Shown piece by piece: positions 37,606 to 49,267 of a stretch of DNA of 64,000 nt; the stretch's first letter is position 1; each line of letters begins with the position of its first letter. The position numbers were made by a program, and so were the translations under genes. Source of the stretch: Listeria farberi (lineage in GTDB: Bacteria > Bacillota > Bacilli > Lactobacillales > Listeriaceae); the NCBI RefSeq assembly GCF_014229245.1, contig NZ_JAARZJ010000009.1, positions 62,001 through 126,000 on the forward strand, written 5' to 3'. The notes beneath the pieces were generated by a model. The model was not told the DNA's origin. It made no database searches and saw only the letters and a list, made by a program, of their open reading frames with translations.

Positions 37606-38376
37606 GTGAAACCACGTGGAATTTGTTTTTTTGATATGGATGGAACACTTTTAAATAGTGAATCCAAAGTACTTGATAGTTCACTTCAAGCACTTGAAAA
37701 ACTTCGACAAAATAATATTATTCCTGTTATTGCTACTGGACGAACATTTATAGAAATAAGTCATCAAATGAAAATTACCGGTATTGAGTCTGCAGTAATG
37801 ATGAATGGACAAATGGCCATTTTTGAAGGGGAGAAAGTGTACGAAGATGTGATTAATGCTGATTTGCTTGAGCGTTTGACTGAAGAAGCGAAATCACAAA
37901 ATGTCGAAGTCTGCTATTATAATGATAAAAGAATTGGCGCAACGGCGAATACACCAGTTGTAAAAGCGCATTATGATTTTTTAGGCGAACCAATGCCAGA
38001 AGTAAGACCTAATATGTATAAAGAAGAAACCATCAATATGGCACTTCTTTTACTTGAATCAGGGGATGATTATTTCCCAGAACGTTTTCCAGAATTGCAA
38101 TTCGTTCGTAACACACCATTTAGTAACGACGTATTAAAAAAAGGCGGCTCTAAAGCTGTGGGTATTTCGAAACTGCTTGAAGTTATGGGGTATCAAGATG
38201 TTCCAACTTATGCTTTTGGTGATGGAATGAATGATTTAGAGATGTTTAGTGCGGTGGATAATGCTATTGCAATGGAAAACGCAGTACCCTTATTAAAAGA
38301 AAAAGCTACCTTTGTAACGAAAGATAACAACAGTGATGGCATAATGCTTGGCTTGAAACAATTTGATTTAATTTAA
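37606..38376 (+). CDS. HAD-superfamily Cof-type phosphatase
   Basis: About 256 residues from GTG 37606, which has AAAGGA at a suitable distance; the ATG nine nt earlier abuts it. HAD motif I FFDMDGTLLN (nucleophile Asp), motif II VIATGRT, motif III Lys in LKKGGSKAVGI and motif IV FGDGMNDLEM are complete. A C2-type cap lies between. Cof enzymes hydrolyse sugar phosphates, FMN or PLP; the substrate here is not known. It ends at a terminator. Confidence 0.9.
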   Translation: MKPRGICFFDMDGTLLNSESKVLDSSLQALEKLRQNNIIPVIATGRTFIEISHQMKITGIESAVMMNGQMAIFEGEKVYEDVINADLLERLTEEAKSQNVEVCYYNDKRIGATANTPVVKAHYDFLGEPMPEVRPNMYKEETINMALLLLESGDDYFPERFPELQFVRNTPFSNDVLKKGGSKAVGISKLLEVMGYQDVPTYAFGDGMNDLEMFSAVDNAIAMENAVPLLKEKATFVTKDNNSDGIMLGLKQFDLI

Positions 38377-38404
38377 AGAAGTGCTTTATGCACTTCTTTT
38401 TTTA
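38375..38404 (+). terminator. Terminator of the HAD gene
   Basis: AAAGAAGTGC / GCACTTCTTT arms, 5-nt loop, T-run. Confidence 0.85.
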
Positions 38405-38485
38405 AAATTTCCAACGTAAGACCGATAGAATTGTAATTATTAGTTTGTTATAATAAAACTAATCAACTGAAGAGGAGAAATGTTC

Positions 38486-39163
38486 ATGAACGAAATCAAC
38501 TCAACATCCGAACAAATAAATATAGAGAAAAGAACGAGTAAACAAATTATTATGCAAAAAATACTCAATTGGTTTGTATTTTCTTTGCTACTTGCAGCAG
38601 TCGGTGCTGCGATTGGGAGTAAATTAAGTCCAGAACTTTTTTTACCTCTTATCATATTAGAAGTAGCACTACTTGTTGTTGCTATTATTGTACGTCGTAG
38701 TAAAACAATTAATAAAGTTGTCGGGTATCCAGTTTTATTAGCGTTTGCCTTAGTTACTGGTTTGACGCTTGGCCCAACTTTGACATATTATTTTGGGGCT
38801 GGACTAGGTGCAGCAGTTCTGATGGCCTTTATAACAGCAGCGATTACTTTCACAACACTAGGTTTTGTTGGCGCAAAAATGAAGAAAGACCTTTCATTTT
38901 TAAGTAGTGCGCTATTTGCTTCCCTTATTATTTTAATACTATTCAGCTTTTTAGGTGTCTTTTTACCATTAGGTTCTATGCTGACAACAATTATTTCAGC
39001 TGGTGGAACAATTATTTTCTCATTATACATTTTGTATGATTTCAACCAAATTATGAAGCGCGATGTAGAACTTGCTGATGTACCAATGCTTGCGCTAAAT
39101 TTATACCTTGATTTTCTTAACTTATTTTTATTATTACTCCGCCTATTCACAGGTCGTAATTAA
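38486..39163 (+). CDS. BI-1 (YetJ/YccA) family membrane protein
   Basis: 225 residues with seven membrane segments. It has the Bax-inhibitor-1 layout: an N-terminal cytoplasmic stretch, then compact helices, ending with GTIIFSLYILYDFNQIMKRD, whose Asp belongs to the di-aspartyl pH/Ca2+ sensor of YetJ. The start at 38486 fits AGGAG nine nt upstream better than ATG 38480. The role may be a Ca2+ leak channel or membrane stress protein. Adjacent clpB has its own promoter. Confidence 0.82.
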   Translation: MNEINSTSEQINIEKRTSKQIIMQKILNWFVFSLLLAAVGAAIGSKLSPELFLPLIILEVALLVVAIIVRRSKTINKVVGYPVLLAFALVTGLTLGPTLTYYFGAGLGAAVLMAFITAAITFTTLGFVGAKMKKDLSFLSSALFASLIILILFSFLGVFLPLGSMLTTIISAGGTIIFSLYILYDFNQIMKRDVELADVPMLALNLYLDFLNLFLLLLRLFTGRN

Positions 39164-39172
39164 GAATTTTGA

Positions 39173-39209
39173 AGATCTGCCAACCTAAAAATTGGTAGGT
39201 CTTTTTCTA
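39173..39209 (+). terminator. Terminator of the BI-1-like gene
   Basis: GATCTGCCAA / TTGGTAGGTC arms with two wobble pairs, 8-nt loop, T5. Confidence 0.75.
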
Positions 39210-39228
39210 TAAAAAAGATGGTTTTTGA

Positions 39229-39257
39229 TAGACAAAAGCAATTTAAAATTCTATAAT
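39229..39257 (+). promoter_or_regulatory. clpB promoter
   Basis: TAGACA-17-TATAAT, immediately upstream of the CtsR site. Confidence 0.65.
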
Positions 39258-39265
39258 AATATTAA

Positions 39266-39282
39266 GGTCAAAAAAGGTCAAA
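39266..39282 (+). promoter_or_regulatory. CtsR operator of clpB
   Basis: A direct heptad repeat GGTCAAA-AAA-GGTCAAA, exactly the CtsR consensus. It overlaps the expected transcription start, so CtsR should block clpB until heat stress. Confidence 0.9.
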
Positions 39283-39307
39283 CTTATTTTTTAAGGAGGA
39301 CAAATAA

Positions 39308-41908
39308 ATGGATTTACAAAAATTTACGCAACAAGTTCAGCAAACAATTGCGGACGCCCAAAATCTAGCTATTGCATCAGAGCACCAAGAAATAGATGTG
39401 GCACACGTTTTTAAAGTGTTATTAACAGAAAGTGACTTTGCAAAACGCGTGTATGATGTAGCAGAAGTTGACGTAGACTCACTTCAAAACGTAGTAGACA
39501 ACATTTTAAGTAAAATCCCAGTGATTTCTGGAAGTGGAGTTAACTATGGTCAAGCAATGAGTCAAGCGCTTTTCCAATTAATGAGAGATGCAGAAAAAGA
39601 GCAAAAACAATTAGACGATGACTTTGTATCAACTGAACATCTTATCTTAGCTGTAATGGACCAGTCTTCAAATCCTATTACAACCGAACTGAAAAAACAA
39701 GACAAATCTAAAAAACAAATTAAAGAAGCAATTTTAAAAATAAGAGGAGGGAAAAAAGTGACTTCTCAAAACGCAGAGGAAAACTATGAAGCATTAACAA
39801 AATATGGACGTGATTTAGTCGCGGAAGTAAGAAGTGGTAAACTCGATCCAGTTATTGGACGCGATGCAGAAATCCGCAACGTTATCCGAATTTTATCAAG
39901 AAAAACCAAAAATAATCCAGTATTAATCGGTGAGCCGGGTGTCGGTAAAACTGCTATTGTGGAAGGTTTAGCGCAACGTATTGTCAGAAAAGATGTTCCA
40001 GAAGGATTGAAAGATAAGACAATTATTTCACTCGATATCGGTTCCCTTATTGCCGGAGCTAAATACCGTGGGGAATTTGAAGAACGTTTAAAAGCAGTAC
40101 TGCAAGAAGTTAAACAAAGTGAAGGTCAAATTTTACTATTTATCGATGAAATCCATACGATTGTGGGAGCGGGGAAAACAGATGGAGCTATGGATGCTGG
40201 AAACATGTTAAAACCTATGCTTGCGAGAGGGGAACTTCACTGTATCGGCGCCACAACTTTGGACGAATACCGCCAGTATATCGAAAAAGATGCGGCACTT
40301 GAAAGACGATTCCAAAAAGTACTTGTTCCAGAACCAACAGTGGAAGATACAGTATCCATCTTACGTGGTTTAAAAGAACGTTTTGAAATTCACCATGGAG
40401 TAAATATTCATGATAATGCTTTAGTTGCAGCAGCCAGTCTTTCCAATCGTTACATTACAGATCGTTTTTTACCAGATAAAGCAATTGATTTAGTAGATGA
40501 AGCATGCGCAACTATTCGTGTCGAAATTGATTCTATGCCGAGCGAACTTGATGAAGTGACAAGAAAAGTGATGCAATTAGAAATTGAAGAAGCAGCATTA
40601 AAAGAAGAAAAAGACCCAGCAAGTGAACGACGCTTAGAAATGTTACAACGAGAACTAGCTGACTATAAAGAAGAAGCAAATAAAATGAAATCTAAATGGG
40701 AAGCGGAAAAGAGCGAAATTAGTAAAATTCGCGAGGTACGTGAACAAATAGATCATCTACGTCACGAGTTAGAAGAAGCTGAAAACAACTACGATTTAAA
40801 CAAAGCTGCTGAACTTCGCCACGGTAAAATTCCAGCAGTAGAAAAAGAATTATTAGTGTTAGAAAATGAAAATCGTGAAAAAACAGCACAAGAAGATCGA
40901 ATTTTACAAGAAGAAGTAACAGAAAATGAAATCGCAGAAATTGTCGGACGATGGACTGGAATACCTGTGACTAAGTTAGTAGAAGGGGAACGTGAAAAAC
41001 TGCTTAAATTAGCAGATATGCTTCATCAAAAAGTAATTGGTCAAGACGACGCTGTTCAATTAGTTAGTGATGCAGTGTTACGTGCACGTGCGGGTATTAA
41101 AGATCCGAGACGTCCAATTGGTTCCTTTATTTTCTTAGGGCCAACCGGTGTTGGTAAAACGGAACTTGCCAAAGCATTAGCCTATAATATGTTTGATTCT
41201 GAAGATCATATGATTCGAATTGATATGTCTGAATATATGGAGAAACATTCAGTATCAAGACTTGTCGGGGCACCTCCAGGTTATGTTGGATATGAGGAAG
41301 GCGGACAACTTACTGAAGCTGTAAGACGCAACCCATATTCGATTATCTTACTTGATGAAATCGAAAAAGCTCATCCAGATGTATTTAATATCCTTTTACA
41401 AGTCCTTGATGATGGACGGATTACGGATTCTCAGGGGCGCTTAATTGATTTTAAAAATACTGTAATTATTATGACATCCAATATCGGCTCTAATCTATTA
41501 CTAGAAAGAACCGAAGAAGGTGAAATCTCACCTGAGTTAGAATCAGATGTAATGCAAATTTTACAAAGTGAATTTAAACCAGAATTCTTAAATAGGGTAG
41601 ATGATATTATTCTATTTAAACCACTTACACTCGCTGATATTAAAGGCATTGTGGAAAAATTAGTAGAAGAACTGCAAATTCGCCTTGCCGATCAAGAAAT
41701 TACAATTACTATTTCAGATAACGCCAAAGCCTTTATTGCAGAAGAAGCTTATGACCCAGTATACGGTGCACGACCACTTAAACGTTATATCGTGCGTCAT
41801 GTCGAAACGCCGCTTGCAAGAGAAATTGTATCTGGTAAAATCATGCCACATTCTTCCGTTAAAATTGATATACAAGATAAAGAATTTACTTTTAAAGTCA
41901 CAGAATAA
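39308..41908 (+). CDS. clpB: ATP-dependent disaggregase ClpB
   Basis: 866 residues, the standard ClpB length. N-terminal substrate domain (1-150), first AAA+ module with Walker A GEPGVGKT (about 208-215), a long coiled-coil middle domain (about 405-525) and second AAA+ module with GPTGVGKT (about 613-620). ClpB works with DnaK to resolve aggregates, and unlike ClpC it has no IGF-type ClpP-binding loop that I can see. AAGGAGG precedes the ATG. Regulated by CtsR as judged from the operator. Confidence 0.97.
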   Translation: MDLQKFTQQVQQTIADAQNLAIASEHQEIDVAHVFKVLLTESDFAKRVYDVAEVDVDSLQNVVDNILSKIPVISGSGVNYGQAMSQALFQLMRDAEKEQKQLDDDFVSTEHLILAVMDQSSNPITTELKKQDKSKKQIKEAILKIRGGKKVTSQNAEENYEALTKYGRDLVAEVRSGKLDPVIGRDAEIRNVIRILSRKTKNNPVLIGEPGVGKTAIVEGLAQRIVRKDVPEGLKDKTIISLDIGSLIAGAKYRGEFEERLKAVLQEVKQSEGQILLFIDEIHTIVGAGKTDGAMDAGNMLKPMLARGELHCIGATTLDEYRQYIEKDAALERRFQKVLVPEPTVEDTVSILRGLKERFEIHHGVNIHDNALVAAASLSNRYITDRFLPDKAIDLVDEACATIRVEIDSMPSELDEVTRKVMQLEIEEAALKEEKDPASERRLEMLQRELADYKEEANKMKSKWEAEKSEISKIREVREQIDHLRHELEEAENNYDLNKAAELRHGKIPAVEKELLVLENENREKTAQEDRILQEEVTENEIAEIVGRWTGIPVTKLVEGEREKLLKLADMLHQKVIGQDDAVQLVSDAVLRARAGIKDPRRPIGSFIFLGPTGVGKTELAKALAYNMFDSEDHMIRIDMSEYMEKHSVSRLVGAPPGYVGYEEGGQLTEAVRRNPYSIILLDEIEKAHPDVFNILLQVLDDGRITDSQGRLIDFKNTVIIMTSNIGSNLLLERTEEGEISPELESDVMQILQSEFKPEFLNRVDDIILFKPLTLADIKGIVEKLVEELQIRLADQEITITISDNAKAFIAEEAYDPVYGARPLKRYIVRHVETPLAREIVSGKIMPHSSVKIDIQDKEFTFKVTE

Positions 41909-41998
41909 TATGGAAAATGTTTGATTCACGACTCGAGAGGGAAAACTTTTGTTGGATTAGTCGTTTAGAAAATAAGCGAAAATGGAAGGATGAGGAAG

Positions 41999-42688
41999 AT
42001 GAAATTAGTATTAATTCGTCATGGTCAAAGTGAATGGAACAAATTGAATTTATTTACTGGTTGGCATGATGTTGACTTATCAGAAGAAGGCGTTGTAGAA
42101 GCAATGACAGCTGGAAAACGAATTAAAGAAGCTGGCTTGGAATTCGATGTAGCTTTTACTTCTGTTTTAACCAGAGCTATTAAAACACTTAATTATGTTT
42201 TAGAAGAATCTGATCAAATGTGGGTTCCAGTCCATAAATCATGGCGTTTAAACGAACGGCATTACGGAGCGCTTCAAGGACTTAATAAACAAGAAACGGC
42301 TGAAAAATACGGCGCAGACCAAGTACAAAAATGGCGCAGAAGCTATGATACTCTTCCACCATTATTAGAAGAAAACGACGAAAGACAAGCGAAAAATGAT
42401 CGCCGTTATCAACTTCTTGATACCCATGCAATTCCATCGGGCGAAAACTTGAAAGTAACCTTAGAACGAGTTATTCCTTACTGGATGGATACCATTGCAC
42501 CTGAAATTAAAGCAGGACGTCGTGTTGTTATTGCAGCTCATGGTAATAGTTTACGCGCCTTGGTAAAATTCTTAGAAGGTATTAGTGATGATGAGATTAT
42601 GGAGCTCGAAATCCCGACAGGTGTACCGCTTGTTTATGAACTAAATGATGAATTAAAACCAGTAAACAAATATTACTTGGATAAATAA
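41999..42688 (+). CDS. gpmA: 2,3-bisphosphoglycerate-dependent phosphoglycerate mutase
   Basis: 229 residues from ATG 41999. [12 protein letters not shown] carries the phospho-accepting His; [11 protein letters not shown] and [15 protein letters not shown] hold the remaining active-site His and Gly-Asn. This is the cofactor-dependent enzyme of glycolysis, interconverting 3- and 2-phosphoglycerate. The ATG at 41990 abuts the GGAAGG ribosome site and is less likely. Monocistronic, with a strong terminator. Confidence 0.95.
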   Translation: MKLVLIRHGQSEWNKLNLFTGWHDVDLSEEGVVEAMTAGKRIKEAGLEFDVAFTSVLTRAIKTLNYVLEESDQMWVPVHKSWRLNERHYGALQGLNKQETAEKYGADQVQKWRRSYDTLPPLLEENDERQAKNDRRYQLLDTHAIPSGENLKVTLERVIPYWMDTIAPEIKAGRRVVIAAHGNSLRALVKFLEGISDDEIMELEIPTGVPLVYELNDELKPVNKYYLDK

Positions 42689-42690
42689 AA

Positions 42691-42727
42691 AAAACCTCTT
42701 TCCACCATGTGGAAAGAGGTTTTTTTG
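42691..42727 (+). terminator. gpmA terminator
   Basis: AAACCTCTTTCCAC / GTGGAAAGAGGTTT arms with a 3-nt loop and T-run. Confidence 0.92.
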
Positions 42728-42772
42728 AGCTGCACTCGAAAAGTGAGTTCTCGCTATCAGAAAGTTGGATGT

Positions 42773-42961
42773 TTACTTAAAGTCATAAACTTCGCTATCT
42801 TTAGGCATCAAGAAAGTGATTAAAATAATGAAGAAGGATAACCCTACTGTTAAAATAATAGCCCGCGTCATATCAAATGATACATATAACATGGAAGAAA
42901 GAACGAATTCCGCCATTAAAGAAAGTAAGAATACCCAAAACACAGTCACTACGTAACGCAT
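42773..42961 (-). CDS. DUF2929-like small membrane protein (YjzD-type)
   Basis: 62 residues with two membrane segments (about 4-26 and 33-52). MRYVVTVFWVFLLSLMAEFVL and the short tail resemble YjzD/DUF2929, a small protein family found near fabH in Bacillus, where it lies close by as here. Start at 42961 has GGGGTG upstream; the ATG 18 nt earlier has no site. Function unknown. Confidence 0.7.
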   Translation of the reverse strand: MRYVVTVFWVFLLSLMAEFVLSSMLYVSFDMTRAIILTVGLSFFIILITFLMPKDSEVYDFK

Positions 42962-43307
42962 CCTTACACCCCATTTCATCTATTTCATTATACATTTTAG
43001 CACATAAAAATAGATTATCCAATCATATATCTTTTGAAAATACGATTATCGTAAAATAGGGAGGAATAAAATCTAGAACAGAGAATACTAGTGTATAGAG
43101 GATTAAATGGAATGACATAATATTGTCAAATGTAAATAGGTATTCTCAAACCCTTTGAAATAGCCATTTACTAACTTTTATGATAAGTTTTTCATCAAAA
43201 AGTTAGTAAGATCTCAGAATGAAAATGCTAGAATGGAGAAGGTTAACAGAGACAGAGCCATTTAAATTGGGGAATTAACTAATTTGGATAGGAAGTGCCA
43301 ACTGATA
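42962..43307. other. Intergenic region upstream of the autolysin gene
   Basis: 346 nt without an ORF. It contains TGACA/TGTCA arms (43113-43128) and a larger perfect 10-bp inverted repeat, ACTAACTTTT at 43170-43179 and AAAAGTTAGT at 43198-43207, whose loop includes a further ATGA/TCAT pair. These may form a leader structure or operator for the autolysin gene. No clear -35/-10 pair is assigned. Confidence 0.4.
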
Positions 43308-44411
43308 ATGAAAAAGAAATTCACGCAGATTTTACTAGCAAGTGCTATCGTAAGTTCTACTTTATTACCTTTTGCTAATACAGGAGCGGTAGAGGCAAGC
43401 GCAACCGCAGTGAGTCAGGCAGGAATGACTTTATCACAACAGCAATTTATACAATCTATTGCTAGCGATGCACAAGATTTACAAAAAGAAGAAAAAATAT
43501 TAACGAGTGTTACTTTAGCTCAAGCTATCTTAGAATCCAACTGGGGTCAAAGTGGCTTATCAGCTTCTGCTAATAACTTGTTTGGAATTAAAGGTAGCTA
43601 TGAAGGAAATTCAGTTTCAATGGGTACACAAGAATTTAGCAATGGAAAAGCTTATCATACCCAAGCAGATTTCAGAAAATATCCTGATAAAAAATCATCT
43701 TTAGTCGATCATGCACAACTTTTTATTAATGGAGTATCTGGAAATTCAGATTTATATTCTGCGGTTATCGGAGAAACAGACTATAAAAAAGCAGCCCATG
43801 CAATTCAAGACGCTGGCTATGCAACTGACCCGAATTATGCAGAAAAACTAATCTCTACTATAGAAACATATAATTTAGATGACTATGATCAAGTATACGA
43901 CTCAGTAACCTCAACGGAAAAACAATTGGCTTATGCTGAAATTACAAATCCTGCTAGCGAAATTATTTGGACAAAACCATATAACACAGAAGGCGCAGAG
44001 CAAGTAGGAAGTGCTAAAGATTTCCAAAATAAAACGCTACGAATAACACAAAAAGCGGTTACCGAAAAAGGAACTTGGTATCAACTTCAGGATCAAGGTA
44101 AAACAATTGGATGGATAGATAGTGATGCAGTAACTATTTTTTACACCCCTAAAAATGAAACAAATATGAAACTAGATAAATATGTAACAGACTCAGACCA
44201 AAAAATCTATGCGTATCCAGTAGAAGATAATTCTAAAGTAGTAGCAGATTTAAATAATTATTTAGGAAAAGAAGTGGACATTGACCGTCGAGCAGATGTG
44301 AAAAATGAGTACTGGTACCGTATAACATCAGATGACGGTAAAATAATTGGTTGGTCTAAAGCAGGCGGTTTTGCTGAAAATAATCCGAATAAGGCACTTG
44401 AAGTAAAATAA
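43308..44411 (+). CDS. Secreted N-acetylglucosaminidase with GW modules
   Basis: 367 residues after ATG 43308 (AGGAAGTG upstream). A signal peptide (about 1-30) is followed by a GH73 domain (45-200): SVTLAQAILESNWGQSGLSA holds the catalytic Glu, and NNLFGIKG is the second family block. Two GW-type SH3 modules follow (KGTWYQLQDQGKTIGWID and NEYWYRITSDDGKIIGWS), which in Listeria bind lipoteichoic acid. It is a cell-wall autolysin, the equivalent of lmo2203. Monocistronic. Confidence 0.9.
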   Translation: MKKKFTQILLASAIVSSTLLPFANTGAVEASATAVSQAGMTLSQQQFIQSIASDAQDLQKEEKILTSVTLAQAILESNWGQSGLSASANNLFGIKGSYEGNSVSMGTQEFSNGKAYHTQADFRKYPDKKSSLVDHAQLFINGVSGNSDLYSAVIGETDYKKAAHAIQDAGYATDPNYAEKLISTIETYNLDDYDQVYDSVTSTEKQLAYAEITNPASEIIWTKPYNTEGAEQVGSAKDFQNKTLRITQKAVTEKGTWYQLQDQGKTIGWIDSDAVTIFYTPKNETNMKLDKYVTDSDQKIYAYPVEDNSKVVADLNNYLGKEVDIDRRADVKNEYWYRITSDDGKIIGWSKAGGFAENNPNKALEVK

Positions 44412-44426
44412 AAAGTAGCAATCCAA

Positions 44427-44471
44427 TTGCGTAATTGGAGTTTCTCTGTTAAAATTAGTACCAGGTCATAA
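44427..44471 (+). promoter_or_regulatory. fabH promoter with FapR-like operator
   Basis: TTGCGT-17-TAAAAT (44427-44455) overlaps ATTAGTACCAGGTCATAA (44454-44471), which matches the FapR box TTAGTACCTAGTCTTAA at most positions. FapR, released by malonyl-CoA, controls fab genes in Firmicutes. Confidence 0.75.
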
Positions 44472-44526
44472 AAATAACCAGGAGAAGAACTTTTATCCTG
44501 ATATAGTTTGATATGGAGGAGAACAC

Positions 44527-45465
44527 ATGAACGCAGGAATTTTAGGAGTAGGTAAATACGTACCTGAAAAAATATTAACAAACTTTGATTTAGAAAAAAT
44601 GATGGAAACGTCGGATGAGTGGATTCGTACTCGTACTGGAATTGAAGAAAGAAGAATTGCTCGTGATGATGAATATACACATGATTTAGCATATGAAGCA
44701 GCAAAAGTAGCTATTGAAAATGCTGGACTTACACCAGATGATATTGATTTGTTTATTGTTGCAACAGTGACACAAGAAGCAACCTTTCCATCCGTTGCTA
44801 ATATTATCCAAGACCGCTTAGGAGCAAAAAATGCTGCAGGCATGGATGTTGAAGCAGCTTGTGCTGGATTTACATTTGGTGTTGTTACTGCAGCTCAATT
44901 CATCAAAACAGGCGCTTATAAAAATATTGTCGTAGTTGGTGCAGATAAATTATCTAAAATAACTAACTGGGATGACCGTTCTACAGCAGTATTATTCGGT
45001 GACGGAGCAGGAGCAGTTGTTATGGGCCCTGTATCAGATAATCACGGTCTACTTTCCTTTGACTTGGGTTCGGACGGTTCAGGAGGCAAGTATTTAAACT
45101 TAGATGAAAATGAAAAAATCTATATGAACGGACGTGAAGTATTCCGTTTTGCTGTTCGTCAAATGGGTGAAGCTTCATTACGTGTATTAGAACGTGCTGG
45201 ACTTGAAAAAGAAGAGTTAGATTTACTAATTCCACACCAAGCTAATATTCGTATTATGGAAGCTTCCCGTGAACGTTTAAATCTCCCAGAAGAAAAACTA
45301 ATGAAGACAGTTCATAAATACGGAAATACATCATCATCCTCTATTGCACTTGCATTAGTAGACGCGGTTGAAGAAGGACGTATTAAAGACAATGATAACG
45401 TGTTACTTGTCGGCTTTGGGGGCGGCTTAACATGGGGGGCCCTAATCATTCGTTGGGGTAAATAA
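44527..45465 (+). CDS. fabH: 3-oxoacyl-ACP synthase III (FabH)
   Basis: A 312-residue condensing enzyme starting fatty acid synthesis from acyl-CoA and malonyl-ACP. Catalytic Cys112 lies in [12 protein letters not shown], His in [12 protein letters not shown] and Asn in [20 protein letters not shown] precedes the ATG. Listeria FabH prefers branched anteiso primers; the sequence alone does not prove that here. It is followed by a terminator and then fabF, which has an extra promoter-like element. Confidence 0.96.
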   Translation: MNAGILGVGKYVPEKILTNFDLEKMMETSDEWIRTRTGIEERRIARDDEYTHDLAYEAAKVAIENAGLTPDDIDLFIVATVTQEATFPSVANIIQDRLGAKNAAGMDVEAACAGFTFGVVTAAQFIKTGAYKNIVVVGADKLSKITNWDDRSTAVLFGDGAGAVVMGPVSDNHGLLSFDLGSDGSGGKYLNLDENEKIYMNGREVFRFAVRQMGEASLRVLERAGLEKEELDLLIPHQANIRIMEASRERLNLPEEKLMKTVHKYGNTSSSSIALALVDAVEEGRIKDNDNVLLVGFGGGLTWGALIIRWGK

Positions 45466-45485
45466 ATAACATACTTCAAAAGAAA

Positions 45486-45529
45486 AGTTGCCCTAACGTT
45501 TATTTTAGTTAGGGCAACTCTTCTTTATT
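45486..45529 (+). terminator. Terminator between fabH and fabF
   Basis: Perfect 12-bp arms AGTTGCCCTAAC / GTTAGGGCAACT, 10-nt loop, then a C/T-rich run. Probably partial, so some read-through to fabF is possible. Confidence 0.8.
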
Positions 45530-45531
45530 TA

Positions 45532-45540
45532 TGTTATAAT
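45532..45540 (+). promoter_or_regulatory. fabF extended -10 promoter
   Basis: TG-T-TATAAT forms an extended -10 element, about 130 nt before fabF; no clear -35 is seen. Confidence 0.5.
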
Positions 45541-45668
45541 AGAGCAGGCTTTTGGTTTATTTTGTTTGTGCAATATTTTTATTTTAAATAAAGCCTTAAT
45601 TTTATACTAGCTGCTGTCGTTTAGACAGAAGTTGTTTTTTATGAATTGCAAAATAAGGAGATGAGTAA

Positions 45669-46910
45669 ATGGATAGAAGAAGAGTAGTTGTTACTGGAGT
45701 TGGAGCAGTTACACCAATTGGGAATGATGCAGAAACTTCGTGGGAAAACGCTAAAAAAGGTGTCAATGGTGTTGCAGAAATGACAAGACTTAATCCGGAT
45801 GACTTTCCGGTTAAAATTGCAGCAGAATTAAAAGATTTTGATGTAGAAAAATATTTAGAGAAAAAAGAAGCTCGTAAAATGGACCGTTTTACCCATTATG
45901 CCATTGCAAGTGCAGAAATGGCTGTGCAAGATTCTGGTTTGATTATTGATGATTCCAATGCAACTCGTGTTGGGGTATGGATTGGATCCGGTATCGGTGG
46001 AATGGAAACATTTGAAACTCAATACGAAGTTTTCCTAAATCGTGGACACCGCCGTGTTAGCCCATTTTTTGTACCAATGATGATTCCAGATATGGGTTCA
46101 GGACAAGTTTCGATTCGTTTTGGAGCAAAAGGGATTAACTCTACTACAGTAACAGCATGTGCCACTGCAACCAACTCTATTGGTGACGCATTTAAAGTTA
46201 TCGAACGAGGCGATGCAGATGCAATGATTACTGGTGGAGCCGAGGCGCCAATTACAAAAATGTCATTAGCAGGTTTTACAGCAAATAAAGCTTTATCATT
46301 AAATCCAGATCCAGAAACAGCATGTCGTCCATTTGATAAAGACCGTGATGGTTTTATTATTGGCGAGGGAGCAGGAATTGTAATTTTAGAAGAATATGAA
46401 CATGCAAAAGCTCGTGGTGCTAAGATTTATGCGGAAGTTGTTGGTTACGGTGCAACAGGTGATGCTTATCATATTACTGCACCAGCGCCAAATGGAGAAG
46501 GGGCAGCACGTGCAATGAAAATGGCGATTGACGATGCGGGACTTACTCCTGACAAAGTTGACTACATTAACGCGCACGGAACAAGTACTCCATACAATGA
46601 TGAATACGAAACACAAGCGATTAAAACTGTGTTCGGTGAGCATGCGAAGAAATTAGCTATTAGCTCTACTAAATCAATGACAGGACATACTTTAGGTGCG
46701 TCAGGCGGTATTGAAGCTATTTTTGCTTTATTAAGTATTCGTGATAATATTATCGCACCAACAATCCATTTGGAAAATCAAGATGAAGTTTGTGACTTGG
46801 ATTATGTTCCAAACAAAGCACGTGAAGCAGAAGTAAATGTCGTAATGTCTAACTCTTTTGGCTTCGGCGGCCACAATGCGACACTAGTATTCAAAAGAAT
46901 AGAAGACTAA
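45669..46910 (+). CDS. fabF: 3-oxoacyl-ACP synthase II (FabF)
   Basis: A 413-residue elongating condensing enzyme. Catalytic Cys164 is in [11 protein letters not shown], with His in [11 protein letters not shown] and His in [11 protein letters not shown] completing the Cys-His-His triad. AAGGAG precedes the ATG. It pairs functionally with fabH, located 204 nt upstream. A terminator follows. Confidence 0.97.
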   Translation: MDRRRVVVTGVGAVTPIGNDAETSWENAKKGVNGVAEMTRLNPDDFPVKIAAELKDFDVEKYLEKKEARKMDRFTHYAIASAEMAVQDSGLIIDDSNATRVGVWIGSGIGGMETFETQYEVFLNRGHRRVSPFFVPMMIPDMGSGQVSIRFGAKGINSTTVTACATATNSIGDAFKVIERGDADAMITGGAEAPITKMSLAGFTANKALSLNPDPETACRPFDKDRDGFIIGEGAGIVILEEYEHAKARGAKIYAEVVGYGATGDAYHITAPAPNGEGAARAMKMAIDDAGLTPDKVDYINAHGTSTPYNDEYETQAIKTVFGEHAKKLAISSTKSMTGHTLGASGGIEAIFALLSIRDNIIAPTIHLENQDEVCDLDYVPNKAREAEVNVVMSNSFGFGGHNATLVFKRIED

Positions 46911-46918
46911 AATAACTA

Positions 46919-46955
46919 AAGCCTTGTTTCCTAAAATGGAAACAAGGCTTTTTTT
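46919..46955 (+). terminator. fabF terminator
   Basis: AAGCCTTGTTTCC / GGAAACAAGGCTT arms with a short loop and T6. Confidence 0.9.
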
Positions 46956-46979
46956 GAGCAAAAAACTAGCTTTAATCAA

Positions 46980-47010
46980 TAAAGTTGTATAAAATTAAAT
47001 TGCACACAAC
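46980..47010. promoter_or_regulatory. OhrR-like operator/promoter of ohrR-ohr
   Basis: The stretch around 46982-47010 contains AATTAAATTGCACACAA, similar to the OhrR box core AATTAAATTGTATACAA upstream of Bacillus ohrA, and lies 17 nt before the ohrR start. Confidence 0.55.
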
Positions 47011-47026
47011 TTAAAAGGAGGAGAAC

Positions 47027-47482
47027 ATGGTGGACACGAACACGCGTATATTAGAGGAACAGCTTTGTTTTTCTGTTTACAATGCATCCAAACAATTTAC
47101 CAAACTCTACCGCGAAGCTCTGGATCCGTTCCAACTTACCTATCCACAATATATTACTTTACTTGTTTTATGGGAAGGGCAGAAACAAACGGTTACTGAT
47201 CTTGGAAAAAGATTAGTTTTAGACAGCGGAACATTAACACCGATGTTAAAACGAATGGAGAATTTGGGATATGTAACGCGGAGCCGTCATCCGGAAGATG
47301 AACGCCGTGTCTATATTGAGCTAACGGAAAAAGCAATAGAAATTCAACCAGCTGTGTTAAAAAGCGTGGACACTTGCCTTCAATTACTAGGTTTCGAGGA
47401 ACAAGATTACACACAATTACTTACTAAATTACAAGCACTTACTAATCAATTAGGAGGAATAGGAAATGAAAAAACTTTATGA
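47027..47482 (+). CDS. ohrR: MarR-family organic-peroxide sensor OhrR
   Basis: A 151-residue MarR winged-helix repressor. The reactive Cys lies at position 14 in EEQLCFSVYNASKQF, the place of the peroxide-sensing Cys of OhrR; no second cysteine pairs exactly as in two-Cys types, though Cys near 117 is present. DSGTLTPMLKRMENLGYV is the recognition helix. It overlaps ohr by 17 nt, so sensor and detoxification gene are cotranscribed. Confidence 0.92.
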   Translation: MVDTNTRILEEQLCFSVYNASKQFTKLYREALDPFQLTYPQYITLLVLWEGQKQTVTDLGKRLVLDSGTLTPMLKRMENLGYVTRSRHPEDERRVYIELTEKAIEIQPAVLKSVDTCLQLLGFEEQDYTQLLTKLQALTNQLGGIGNEKTL

Positions 47483-47882
47483 AACAACGGTTATTAACAC
47501 TGGTGGAAGAAGCGGTGAAGTACATTCTCCAGATAACGTATTTTATTTTGACATCTCAGCACCAACAGAACTTGGTGGAGACGGCGGCGGTGGAACAAAC
47601 CCTGAACAATTATTTGCAGCAGGATATGGGGCTTGTTTCAATAGCGCATTAGAATTAGTACTTGGAAAAGCCGGAATTGAAGCTAAAAGTACTGTAACAG
47701 CGACTGTTAGCTTGTATAGCGACCCGGAAGACAATGGTTTCAAAATCGGAGTGTTATTAGAAGGAACTATTGAAGGGCAAGATAAAGAAAAAACAGAAGA
47801 ACTTCTTAAAAAAGCACATGAAGTTTGCCCATATTCTAAAGCTACTCGCGGTAATATTGATGTGGAAATTAAAGTAGGTTAA
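47466..47882 (+). CDS. ohrA: Organic hydroperoxide resistance protein (Ohr/OsmC family)
   Basis: A 138-residue Ohr peroxidase. The two redox cysteines Cys57 (AAGYGACFNSAL) and Cys121 (EVCPYSKATRGN) are present, and the N-terminal Arg of GGRSGEV corresponds to the catalytic Arg. It reduces organic hydroperoxides using lipoyl thiols. Its ribosome site AGGAGG lies within ohrR. A strong terminator follows. Confidence 0.95.
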   Translation: MKKLYETTVINTGGRSGEVHSPDNVFYFDISAPTELGGDGGGGTNPEQLFAAGYGACFNSALELVLGKAGIEAKSTVTATVSLYSDPEDNGFKIGVLLEGTIEGQDKEKTEELLKKAHEVCPYSKATRGNIDVEIKVG

Positions 47883-47891
47883 TTAATAGTA

Positions 47892-47931
47892 AAAAGGCGA
47901 ATACTTGGGTAACCAAGTATTCGCCTTTTAT
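47892..47931. terminator. Terminator between ohr and trpS
   Basis: Perfect 17-bp arms (47892-47908, 47913-47929) with a 4-nt loop; A-rich and T-rich flanks let it serve both convergent genes. Confidence 0.92.
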
Positions 47932-49231
<1,300 letters not shown>

Positions 49232-49237
49232 ATATTC

Positions 49238-49267
49238 ATTTTATCAGTTTACAAAACGGCTTGTCAA
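49238..49267 (-). promoter_or_regulatory. trpS T-box promoter
   Basis: Minus-strand TTGACA-18-TAAAAT. The -35 box abuts the stop codon of the upstream DUF3899-like gene. Confidence 0.8.
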
